DNA of 7,714 nucleotides from Promethearchaeota archaeon (GTDB taxonomy: Archaea > Asgardarchaeota > Lokiarchaeia > Sigynarchaeales > SOKP01). Numbering within the stretch: position 1 is the first letter of the stretch; each line of letters starts with the position of its first letter. The stretch lies in NCBI GenBank assembly GCA_014730295.1, contig WJIN01000058.1:1-7714 (forward strand), in the 5' to 3' direction. The notes below the pieces were generated by a model. It had not been told where the DNA came from. It made no database searches and was given only the letters and a program-made list of their open reading frames with translations. This document shows positions 1 through 5,879 of this stretch, one piece after another. The translations under genes and the position numbers were made by a program.

Positions 1-83
1 ATCCCCCTTCCTTTTCGAGCGGCGGCTTTCACGATGTCCTCATACTCTTCGGCGCTTGATAAATCATCGCTTATGAATTTCAT
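1..83 (-). CDS. Partial hypothetical protein, N-terminus only
   Basis: An ATG at 83 opens a minus-strand frame that runs off the left edge after 27 codons without a stop. It reads MKFISDDLSSAEEYEDIVKA and then a basic stretch ending KGRG. The composition (acidic and helical, then Ala/Arg/Lys) looks like a real soluble protein, but I do not recognise the family. The frame stays open upstream of the ATG to about 161. A TTG at 110 has an AGGAG-like sequence (112-117) only three bases before it, so a longer N-terminus is possible. It is divergent from the gene at 230 and shares the AT-rich intergenic region with it. Confidence 0.5.
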   Translation of the reverse strand, partial: MKFISDDLSSAEEYEDIVKAAARKGRG

Positions 84-229
84 GGTCTTTTGATTGTATG
101 TACCTTTCAATTTCTCCTGGTGTTTGAGTTTTTCGATAATATAAATCGAACAAAATTCATATTAATTAATATAAGTTCAATTATTATCATCAATTAATTA
201 AAATACGCTTATTAAAAGGAAAAAGAATA
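84..229. promoter_or_regulatory. Divergent AT-rich intergenic promoter region
   Basis: This stretch separates the partial minus-strand gene from the plus-strand gene at 230. It is very AT-rich around 140-215, with TTAATTAA-like blocks at 161-170 and 191-201. The block at 194-204 (TTAATTAAAAT) lies about 26-36 bases before the ATG at 230, a plausible archaeal TATA element for a leaderless or short-leader transcript. An AAAAGG run at 214-219 is a weak Shine-Dalgarno candidate. The call rests on position and composition only. Confidence 0.35.
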
Positions 230-1192
230 ATGGAACCAATAATTCATCCAAATGAGCTTACGGATCACCCAGAATGGAACGAATCATATTATCTTGCATT
301 TTATGACAGAGAAAAAGAGTTAGGAATTGTCTCTCGCTTAGGATACAAACCTAATAAAGAAGAGGAGATGACATTCTTCTTTCTATTTCTTCCCGACGAT
401 TCAGGAGGGGGATATTTTCAAGAGAAGAAGATGAAAGAGTTTAATGATGTACTCAATGTAGGAGGTATGACCCATGGGTGGAATTCGGACGGAACATGGA
501 ATTATAAATTTGAGGGAAATGTAATTTTTGTAGATAATTCGGAAGATTTGCCCAAAGTAAGTCAGAATCCAAAGCTTATATCAGCTGCCAAACAGGTAGA
601 ATTAGATATACGTTTCGACCCGATAAATACCGTATATGAATATAGTAAACATATGACTGAAGAATCGTTGGAATTGGGGAAAAAAGCGGGAGATAAACAT
701 TGGGAGCAAATCGCCCAAATAAATGGTACCTTAAAAATCGGGGACAAAATATATGATTTTAATGATATTATTGGACAACGGGATCATACCTTTGGGGTTC
801 GCGATTGGACGGGTGTAGGTAATTGGCTCTATTATGTAGTGTGGTTTGATGAAAATCTTGCAGTAAATCCAGCAGCAATTATCGGAAAGGATGGAAAACT
901 CTCAACTGGGGGATTTCTGTTTAAAGATGGGAAAAATATCCCTTTAAAGTCCATTGAAGTTCTTAATCAAACATTTAGAGATGACGGGTTAATGCCAGTT
1001 AGCTCGAGACTAAAATTAACCGATAATCACGATACCACATACATCTTAAAGGCTCAAGTGGGGCAGATAATTCCCGTACCCTTTGAGGATAAAAGCGGAC
1101 AGAAGTCAATATTAGTACAATCCTTCGGAAAGTTCGAGCTGGATCAGAGAAAAGACGGATATGGCACCTTTGAAACACTGAGACGAGAATAA
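230..1192 (+). CDS. AttH/CrtC-like lipocalin-fold protein (DUF7064/7065-like), function unknown
   Basis: A 320-residue soluble protein with no signal peptide or membrane segment. The key feature is RDHTFGVRDW at residues 184-193, followed by an aromatic strand (NWLYYVVWF, 198-206). This RDHxxGxRDW signature is, from memory, typical of the DUF7064/DUF7065 and hydroxyneurosporene-synthase/AttH-like proteins, which adopt paired lipocalin-like beta barrels. The N-terminus (PEWNESYYLAFYD, 14-26; LGIVSRLGYKPN, 31-42) and the C-terminal GYGTFETLRR (310-319) also fit that group, where an N-terminal barrel precedes the motif-bearing barrel. Some relatives act on hydrophobic substrates such as carotenoids, but no reaction can be assigned here. 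The gene stands alone, divergent from its left neighbour and convergent with rrp42. The ATG at 230 is the natural start. An unrelated beta-rich protein is a less likely alternative. Confidence 0.75.
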   Translation: MEPIIHPNELTDHPEWNESYYLAFYDREKELGIVSRLGYKPNKEEEMTFFFLFLPDDSGGGYFQEKKMKEFNDVLNVGGMTHGWNSDGTWNYKFEGNVIFVDNSEDLPKVSQNPKLISAAKQVELDIRFDPINTVYEYSKHMTEESLELGKKAGDKHWEQIAQINGTLKIGDKIYDFNDIIGQRDHTFGVRDWTGVGNWLYYVVWFDENLAVNPAAIIGKDGKLSTGGFLFKDGKNIPLKSIEVLNQTFRDDGLMPVSSRLKLTDNHDTTYILKAQVGQIIPVPFEDKSGQKSILVQSFGKFELDQRKDGYGTFETLRRE

Positions 1193-1230
1193 TTTAGGAC
1201 CTTCTTAGAAAAAAATCTATAATTCACTTC

Positions 1231-1237
1231 TTTTTTT
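1231..1237 (+). terminator. Poly-T terminator after the lipocalin-like gene
   Basis: Seven consecutive T residues lie about 39 bases after the stop codon at 1190-1192, within the convergent intergenic gap. Archaeal RNA polymerase terminates at such T-runs without needing a hairpin, and I see no strong hairpin here. Confidence 0.45.
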
Positions 1238-1312
1238 CTTACAAGATTGATAGAATGAGAAACAATAAAAAAATAAATTAAATGTTCAAAATAAGAAATT
1301 AAATTAAAAATT

Positions 1313-1319
1313 AAAAAAA
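1313..1319 (-). terminator. Poly-T terminator after rrp42
   Basis: On the minus strand, seven T residues follow the rrp42 TAA stop directly, and further T-rich sequence continues to about 1285. The run is placed to end the exosome transcript before the convergent neighbour. Confidence 0.5.
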
Positions 1320-2147
1320 TTATTCGATTTGAGTTTCATATTGCCATAAATCTAGGTCTTTGCGAAGGTTTCCAGCGATCTCGAATGCTTTTTCGCCTAA
1401 CATCTTAACTTCTTCAAATGTGAAAGTTGCAGCGCCACTTTTTTGTATGCTGGTTATATCGTCCTTTGTGACAGAAATAGTAAGCCTTCCTTCACTAACT
1501 AATTCCTCTGGTAGGCTTGGATCAACAAATAAAATATCACCTATCTTTCCGAATGTAATCGGAAGCGGCAATTCTTTTATAATTTCGCTTCCTTTAAAGT
1601 ATTCTCCGCTCCATTGAGGGGCATCGTCAGTCCATTCTCCTTTTGGGATATGAGAAGATATTAAGGATGCTAGGGCACCAACACCTCCACAATCAATCAT
1701 ATTACCTCCATGATTAATCACATACATATCCACGAAAACAATATAAACTGCTTTTCCCTCTTTTATACAAAGTTTTTTTGTCTGAACACAATCTGCATGG
1801 CGAATTCCTCGATCAACAACTCGCGCTAATTCAATAGATTCTTCATCGGGTGGACCTCTTTCAAATAGCGGAGATGCTAAGGGAAGGAGCTCTGCCATCA
1901 CAGTACATACACCTTCATCAGGCATATCTGGATAGGGCTCACCAATATCATATTTCACTCCGACCATTATACGAGTATCGCCTAATGAGATATCGCAAGA
2001 TCCCTCGGCTGCGGCAATGTTGTCTGTTGTAATGTCAAAATCTCTATATTCCCAGAGACCTCTTCCATCAATTCTTTGGTCCTTTTTGAGATTTTCCTTA
2101 ATATAACTTTTTTCTATTGTTGATATCACACGTTTTATATCCATCAT
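1320..2147 (-). CDS. rrp42: Archaeal exosome subunit Rrp42 (RNase PH-like, non-catalytic)
   Basis: A 275-residue RNase PH-fold protein, close to the usual archaeal Rrp42 length. It pairs with Rrp41 to build the (Rrp41-Rrp42)3 ring that degrades or tails RNA 3' ends in the cytoplasm. Visible hallmarks are QRIDGRGLWEYRDFDI (24-39), the first-strand region EGSCDISLGDTRIMVGVK (48-65) and GDILFVDPSLPEELVSEG (203-220), the Rrp42-type 'VDPtxeEE' signature. Where Rrp41 has GGTR, this protein has NHGGNMIDCGG (145-155), in keeping with a subunit that shapes RNA binding but carries no active site. It lies 4 bases after the rrp41 stop. A GGAGG Shine-Dalgarno inside the end of rrp41 (2160-2164) is 12 bases from the first of two adjacent ATGs, which favours translational coupling and the start at 2147. 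No eL43, Pcc1 or prefoldin gene follows, unlike many archaeal versions of this cluster. Confidence 0.95.
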   Translation of the reverse strand: MMDIKRVISTIEKSYIKENLKKDQRIDGRGLWEYRDFDITTDNIAAAEGSCDISLGDTRIMVGVKYDIGEPYPDMPDEGVCTVMAELLPLASPLFERGPPDEESIELARVVDRGIRHADCVQTKKLCIKEGKAVYIVFVDMYVINHGGNMIDCGGVGALASLISSHIPKGEWTDDAPQWSGEYFKGSEIIKELPLPITFGKIGDILFVDPSLPEELVSEGRLTISVTKDDITSIQKSGAATFTFEEVKMLGEKAFEIAGNLRKDLDLWQYETQIE

Positions 2148-2151
2148 AGTT

Positions 2152-2916
2152 TTATTCTGCCTCCATACCTTGTACGTCTTTTTGTATTTTAATATATTTT
2201 CTCTTCAAAGCTTCTAATTGCAAGTCATAGATTTGTTTTAAGGCATCTTGTGCCATATCTAGACATGTATCCATTTCACCTTTCGTAATCTTCCCATCGA
2301 ACTGCAATAACGACATTTCATCGTTAAACCATGTGATGGCAACGGGTAAATCTGCGTCGCCAGCCTTATCTTCTATTCCTGAAAGATCTGTGACGAGTTT
2401 TCCGTCGATCTTCCCTACGGCGCATGAAGTTACTAAGCTTCTCATAGGAACTCCAGCATCAGCTAAAGCAAGGGCTGCAACTGTAGTGCTCGCACATCGA
2501 GTTCCCCCGTCCGCATCTACAACTTCTATAAAGATTTCAAAGCTCGTACCAGGATATAATTCCAGAAAAAGAACAGGTTCTAAACAATCAGAAATGATCA
2601 TTGAAATTTCTTTTTCTCTGCGCCCTGGAGCGGGTCGTTTTCTATCAAACACAGAAAAAGTTGCCATCCTATAAAACACTCTAAGAATACCTTTATCAGG
2701 TTTTGCCAAATGGTGAGGGTGTACTTCGCGTGGGCCATAGACAGATGCAAATATTTTGTTATTACCCCATTCAATATATGCGCTACCATCTGCGTTTTTA
2801 ATTACATCAACTTCCATTTTAATGGGTCGTAAATCATAAATATCACGTCCGTCAAGGCGTTTTCCGTCGTCTCGAAATAAACTTTTTGGATATTCATCTG
2901 GTATTAATAAGGTCAT
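2152..2916 (-). CDS. rrp41: Archaeal exosome catalytic subunit Rrp41
   Basis: A 254-residue RNase PH-family phosphorolytic exoribonuclease, the catalytic half of the archaeal exosome ring. It removes nucleotides from RNA 3' ends using phosphate and can run in reverse to add tails. The N-terminal motif is KRLDGRDIYDLRPI (19-32). Phosphate/RNA-binding arginines appear in APGRREKEIS (96-105) and in DADGGTRCASTT (134-145, with R140). The catalytic acidic pair sits in GIEDKAGDADLPVA (180-193): D183 and D189 correspond to E. coli PNPase D486 and D492 and to Sulfolobus Rrp41 D182/D188. All key residues are present, so the enzyme should be active. A charged helical tail (about 225-254) follows the core. 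The ATG directly abuts the rrp4 stop, and a GAGGT Shine-Dalgarno lies 9 bases upstream. Confidence 0.97.
   Translation of the reverse strand: MTLLIPDEYPKSLFRDDGKRLDGRDIYDLRPIKMEVDVIKNADGSAYIEWGNNKIFASVYGPREVHPHHLAKPDKGILRVFYRMATFSVFDRKRPAPGRREKEISMIISDCLEPVLFLELYPGTSFEIFIEVVDADGGTRCASTTVAALALADAGVPMRSLVTSCAVGKIDGKLVTDLSGIEDKAGDADLPVAITWFNDEMSLLQFDGKITKGEMDTCLDMAQDALKQIYDLQLEALKRKYIKIQKDVQGMEAE
2160..2164 (-). promoter_or_regulatory. Shine-Dalgarno GGAGG for rrp42
   Basis: GGAGG on the minus strand, within the last codons of rrp41 and 12 bases before the first rrp42 ATG. It suggests reinitiation or coupled translation of the two ring subunits, which are needed in equal amounts. Confidence 0.5.
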
Positions 2917-3735
2917 TTATTGAATACCTCTTTTTTCTTTTTCATTTTTGATAAATTCTTCCATTCGATCTGTTAATCCTTGCGTATGTGCTTCTTGTTC
3001 AATTTTATAGATTGCTTCAATTAAAAGTCGCTCTTTCTCAATGTCACCACCTTTAATCCAAATCCTACCATTTTGGGTGACGAATATATTACAATCGGTA
3101 AGACTTTTTAGCATTTTAATCATGGAGCCATTTCGACCAATAACGCGTGGAACTTTAGGAGGGTCGATTTGAATGATTATCCCTCCTCGAACTTTCCCGA
3201 GATATTTTCCTACAGTAGTCAATTCTGGACTATTCAAACGATCGGCAGAAATTATTTTGGCGATAACGGCATCACCAATATCAAATTTCTCCGTATCAGG
3301 TCGTGAATTTCCTCTCATACGTCTTTTACCGTGCTTTATCGTGTTTCGAGGTTTCAAAATTCCTTCATATTTCGCATTAATATCGCAACGATATTTTACT
3401 GGATTTTTATCAGTAATTATCGCAACCACTTTATCTCCGGGATGAGCGGTATAAAATCCGTTTAGAGGTATCACATTAATATAATTCTTTTTAATTTGTT
3501 TTAATCCAACCATTACGGAGATTATTTTATCGCCCTTTTTGTTTAGGATCGTACCTCTCCCAGGGACATAGTTTTCAATATCATCACTTAGAACCTCTCC
3601 GGGTGCAACGATTTCACGCAAGGTTTCTTCATCTTCAAATTCGTCGTCTTGATCCTCTTCATCTTGCTCATCGTCATCGAATTCTTCGTCCTCGTCGTTT
3701 TGCTCTGTTTGCTCCTCTTCTTCATCGTTTTCCAT
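2917..3735 (-). CDS. rrp4: Archaeal exosome RNA-binding cap subunit Rrp4, with hyperacidic N-terminal tail
   Basis: A 272-residue S1/KH protein that forms the RNA-entry cap on the Rrp41-Rrp42 ring. Domains in order: an extra acidic tail (2-37, 27 of 36 residues Asp/Glu, first basic residue R40); the N-terminal Rrp4 domain starting VAPGEVL (43-49) and continuing through the YVPGRGT region (56-62); an S1 domain (about 97-180, including HPGDKVVAIITD and the closing VGKYLGKVRGG); and a KH domain (about 185-250) with the GxxG loop VIGRNGS (198-204). Without the tail the length matches ordinary archaeal Rrp4. No Met lies between residue 1 and M75, so the tail cannot be removed by choosing an internal ATG. 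It is the first gene of the tight rrp4-rrp41-rrp42 block. No clear Shine-Dalgarno precedes it, and a 256-base spacer separates it from SBDS, suggesting its own promoter. Confidence 0.95.
   Translation of the reverse strand: MENDEEEEQTEQNDEDEEFDDDEQDEEDQDDEFEDEETLREIVAPGEVLSDDIENYVPGRGTILNKKGDKIISVMVGLKQIKKNYINVIPLNGFYTAHPGDKVVAIITDKNPVKYRCDINAKYEGILKPRNTIKHGKRRMRGNSRPDTEKFDIGDAVIAKIISADRLNSPELTTVGKYLGKVRGGIIIQIDPPKVPRVIGRNGSMIKMLKSLTDCNIFVTQNGRIWIKGGDIEKERLLIEAIYKIEQEAHTQGLTDRMEEFIKNEKEKRGIQ
2926..2930 (-). promoter_or_regulatory. Shine-Dalgarno GAGGT for rrp41
   Basis: GAGGT on the minus strand, inside the end of rrp4 and 9 bases before the rrp41 ATG. The same motif at the same spacing precedes psmA. 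Confidence 0.6.
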
Positions 3736-3991
3736 TTTATTTCACAATTTTTTACAGATAAATGTTAATAAATAAAAGATTTTTTTACAAAATTATATTG
3801 AAATAATCAGTGGTTCAATAAAATTTTTGTGAATTTAGTAAAACGAGTGGGGCAAATTTCACAGTCAATCTGGAAAGAATTTGATAAGGTTAAAAATAGA
3901 TGTATATGAGAAATATTTTATCTCTGGTATTTTACACCTTTTCCAAAAATGAATTAATTGGTTTGGATGGTGAAAGATATATCTTACCTAA
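3736..3991. other. Spacer between SBDS and rrp4, no gene recognised
   Basis: This 256-base AT-rich gap lies inside a gene cluster that is usually tightly packed. I see no tRNA-like or other structured RNA and no credible coding frame. A 31-codon plus-strand ORF at 3900 lacks a ribosome binding site and is probably chance. The right part should hold the SBDS 3' end and the left part the rrp4 promoter. Confidence 0.5.
3768..3777 (-). promoter_or_regulatory. Candidate TATA element for rrp4
   Basis: On the minus strand this reads TTTTATTTATT-like sequence, 33-42 bases before the rrp4 ATG. That would give a short leader of about 10 bases, in keeping with the lack of a Shine-Dalgarno. The surrounding DNA is AT-rich, so the match is weak evidence. 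Confidence 0.3.
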
Positions 3992-4765
3992 TTAAGATTT
4001 CATTAATTTAGTTTGTACGCGCCCGTGAGTAAGCTTATTCAGCTTATCTAATAGTTCCATCTGAAGTCCCGCGGGCATACTTATCACAGAGACCCAAGAG
4101 CCATCGCTTTGCCATTCCTCTTTTTTAATTTGCGCATATTGGGCCACAATGTTATATCCTTTAGCCGTAAACGAGGTGGGAATCTTGACTGCCATTTCGA
4201 TTTGTTCCATCTTGATCGGGATGATAGTTCGGATTTTTTTTACCACATCATCCACTTGCTCTTCTGCATTCCGCATTAAATCGATTTTTACATCCGCCTC
4301 CTCAATAGCTTTTTCAATACGCTCCGGAGGATGGGGTTTGTTATTCTGCGGATTAATCGCATTTTTGGAAATGATATTGATTATCTGTTTAAGTTTCTTT
4401 TCTTTTTCTTCTTCACGTTGAGCTCGAGTCCATTGGATATCTCCATCTAATAAGATATGGGCGCCTATTTCTCTCCCATCGGTCGTCGCAAAAATCGCTT
4501 CCATATCTCCATCTGTTGCCTTTTTTCCACGCTTCAAGTCCTCAAATACAATAAAACTTTCAAAAATTAACTCTAAGGGTATATTTGGATCCTCAATGAT
4601 TTGTTTTGGGCTCATCCGCGATTTTTCTTTACCTTCTTTCAATCGCCTATTGATCTCCTCTCGAATATACTTCTTCGCTTCCCATGCTTGTTCTGGATCC
4701 AATAACATTTCAAATATTCTACCACCTTTTTCAATTCGACCAATGATATTATTACCTAAATTCAT
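3992..4765 (-). CDS. Ribosome maturation protein SBDS/Sdo1
   Basis: A 257-residue SBDS family protein. In eukaryotes the family acts with the EF-2-like GTPase Efl1 to release eIF6 from the large subunit; the archaeal orthologue binds the large ribosomal subunit. Domains: FYSH (about 1-113, with IEKGGRIFEMLLDP at 11-24, ESFIVFEDLKRGKKA at 69-83 and ILLDGDIQWTRAQRE at 104-118); a helical middle domain (about 119-185, with NNKPHPPERIEKAIEEA at 141-157); and a ferredoxin-like C-terminal domain (about 186-257). I chose the ATG at 4765 because it puts 10 residues up to the conserved arginine, as in relatives. A TTG at 4783 would add six residues. The FYSH domain carries an extra charged helical stretch (about 34-68). 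No Shine-Dalgarno is seen, so a leaderless message is possible. It sits between psmA and rrp4 as in many archaea. Confidence 0.95.
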   Translation of the reverse strand: MNLGNNIIGRIEKGGRIFEMLLDPEQAWEAKKYIREEINRRLKEGKEKSRMSPKQIIEDPNIPLELIFESFIVFEDLKRGKKATDGDMEAIFATTDGREIGAHILLDGDIQWTRAQREEEKEKKLKQIINIISKNAINPQNNKPHPPERIEKAIEEADVKIDLMRNAEEQVDDVVKKIRTIIPIKMEQIEMAVKIPTSFTAKGYNIVAQYAQIKKEEWQSDGSWVSVISMPAGLQMELLDKLNKLTHGRVQTKLMKS

Positions 4766-4896
4766 ACGAGCTCGATCAATCAAGATTAATCACAACTATT
4801 TCTGTTTTAATAATTATTTCCATTTTTTATTTGATTATATTACATAAAGCTTTGGTTAAATAAAAAATAAGGAGAAACATTAAAATGTCATATTAT
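4766..4896. other. Spacer between psmA and SBDS, probable SBDS promoter
   Basis: AT-rich and without a credible gene. On the minus strand it contains several TATA-like stretches (for example around 4835-4846). The poly-T run at its right end would stop psmA transcription, so SBDS probably needs its own promoter here. Confidence 0.35.
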
Positions 4897-4903
4897 AAAA
4901 AAA
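4897..4903 (-). terminator. Poly-T terminator after psmA
   Basis: Seven T residues on the minus strand follow the psmA TAA stop (4904-4906) directly, as also seen after rrp42. This points to termination between psmA and SBDS, at least in part. Confidence 0.45.
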
Positions 4904-5623
4904 TTATAATTTCTCTAATAATTCTTTCTTTTCCTCGACGGTAAGAAGGGTGAATTTTTTATCTTCCTTCAATATATAGGCAACATCACAGGTATTAGCA
5001 TTCAAACTCTCTTCACTCATGATTTCTTTAAGTGTTCGTAATGGTAATAATTTCAAATCCTCATCTGAGATATTAATATCATAATTTTCTTCCAAGTAAG
5101 TACGCGCTTCATTAGCCCCCGAGCCTATTGCGAATGCTTTATAGCCCCAGAGTGCTCCGGATGGGTCGGTGAGGAATAATCCAGTTTCTCCGTCAGGATT
5201 AATTCCCGCGATTAAAAAGGAAACACCAAATGGTCGAACTCCTGCATTTTGGGTATAAGCTTGAAGAATTTCGCATATCTCAAGGGTAAGTTCTTTTACG
5301 GTAATTTTTTCATCATAATTTAATTGATGTACTTGTGCTTGCACACGACCTTTATCTATGAGGACTCTTGCATCTGCCGTCAAACCAGCGATTGCAACAC
5401 CTATGTGATTATCTATTTTAAAAATCTTCTCTGAACCGAGAGTTTCTTGTAATTCCGAACTTTTCTTTTCCACAGCGAATACAACCGAATTTTTATTCCT
5501 CGCACAAATCGCAGTAGTACCTCTTCGTACCGCCTCTATCGCATATTCCACTTGAAACAATCGTCCTTCGGGTGAGAACTGTGTAATGGCCATATCGTAG
5601 CCACGTCCCTGTTGTGAGAACAT
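4904..5623 (-). CDS. psmA: 20S proteasome alpha subunit
   Basis: A 239-residue alpha-type proteasome subunit of normal archaeal length. Seven copies form each outer ring, gate substrate entry and dock ATPases such as PAN or Cdc48-type rings. The alpha signature covers residues 9-31 (YDMAITQFSPEGRLFQVEYA and onward), and the N-terminal gating segment precedes it. SEKIFKID (64-71) carries K66, which aligns with the Thermoplasma alpha Lys66 that receives the HbYX C-terminus of the ATPase. Also conserved are LTADARVLIDKGR (81-93) and GVRPFGVSFLIAG (128-140). As expected of an alpha subunit, it has no catalytic N-terminal threonine. A GAGGT Shine-Dalgarno 9 bases upstream fixes the ATG at 5623. 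The proteolytic beta subunit is not in this window. It lies upstream of SBDS and the exosome genes, as in many archaea. Confidence 0.97.
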   Translation of the reverse strand: MFSQQGRGYDMAITQFSPEGRLFQVEYAIEAVRRGTTAICARNKNSVVFAVEKKSSELQETLGSEKIFKIDNHIGVAIAGLTADARVLIDKGRVQAQVHQLNYDEKITVKELTLEICEILQAYTQNAGVRPFGVSFLIAGINPDGETGLFLTDPSGALWGYKAFAIGSGANEARTYLEENYDINISDEDLKLLPLRTLKEIMSEESLNANTCDVAYILKEDKKFTLLTVEEKKELLEKL

Positions 5624-5632
5624 TTTGCTTTA

Positions 5633-5637
5633 ACCTC
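5633..5637 (-). promoter_or_regulatory. Shine-Dalgarno GAGGT for psmA
   Basis: GAGGT on the minus strand, 9 bases before the psmA ATG. Motif and spacing are the same as for rrp41. Confidence 0.65.
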
Positions 5638-5667
5638 TTTTAAGATTCAATAATTAACTTTTGTAGT

Positions 5668-5675
5668 AATATATA
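5668..5675 (-). promoter_or_regulatory. TATA box of the psmA promoter
   Basis: TATATATT on the minus strand, centred about 48 bases before the psmA ATG. Transcription starting about 25 bases downstream, near 5645, would leave a leader of about 20 bases containing the GAGGT Shine-Dalgarno. The agreement between box, leader and ribosome site makes this the best promoter call in the window. Confidence 0.5.
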
Positions 5676-5860
5676 GAAGAACAATTATCTACTATTTTTA
5701 TAATTCTGTTTAATAAACAATAAAATATATAATTTGCCTATATAAATCATAAAGAGTGTCTTTTCTTCTATAACACAATTATTATACATAAATTCCGGTG
5801 AATATCTTCTATGATTATCGTTTTTTAAATGTTAAGAAAAAATGATAGAAATTAAAAATT

Positions 5861-5873
5861 GATAAAAATTATC
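5861..5873 (-). terminator. Weak hairpin and T-rich terminator after the membrane-protein gene
   Basis: GATAA-AAA-TTATC forms a 5-base stem with a 3-base loop just after the stop codon at 5880-5882. On the minus strand it is followed by several T-rich stretches (5851-5858, 5837-5842). The stem is AT-rich and short, so the T-runs are the likelier signal. Confidence 0.3.
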
Positions 5874-5879
5874 GAGTAC

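Larger units (their letters stand above)
5624..5879. other. Spacer between membrane-protein gene and psmA
   Basis: AT-rich non-coding DNA holding the psmA promoter on its left side and the membrane-protein gene's 3' end on its right. I see no structured RNA or extra gene. Confidence 0.5.

Noticed and set aside
562..747. 61-codon minus-strand ORF inside the lipocalin-like gene
   Set aside because: It is antisense to a convincing gene, with no recognised motif.
2598..2789. 63-codon minus-strand ORF in another frame of rrp41
   Set aside because: It overlaps the conserved Rrp41 phosphate-binding region in the wrong frame.
3741..3833. Inverted TTCACAA / TTGTGAA pair in the SBDS-rrp4 spacer
   Set aside because: Only seven bases match across a long AT-rich gap; expected by chance.
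3900..3995. 31-codon plus-strand ORF in the SBDS-rrp4 spacer
   Set aside because: No ribosome site, AT-rich, unrecognised peptide; consistent with chance.
1360..4847. Several plus-strand ORFs of 60-113 codons opposite rrp42, rrp41, rrp4 and SBDS
   Set aside because: They lie wholly or almost wholly antisense to strongly conserved genes, have odd composition and no ribosome sites, and look like mirror frames.
4885..4944. 19-codon plus-strand ORF (hydrophobic, MSYYKKIIISLIILS) with AAGGAG upstream
   Set aside because: It overlaps the 3' end of psmA antisense and arises from the psmA terminator's T-run and AT-rich sequence; too short to support.
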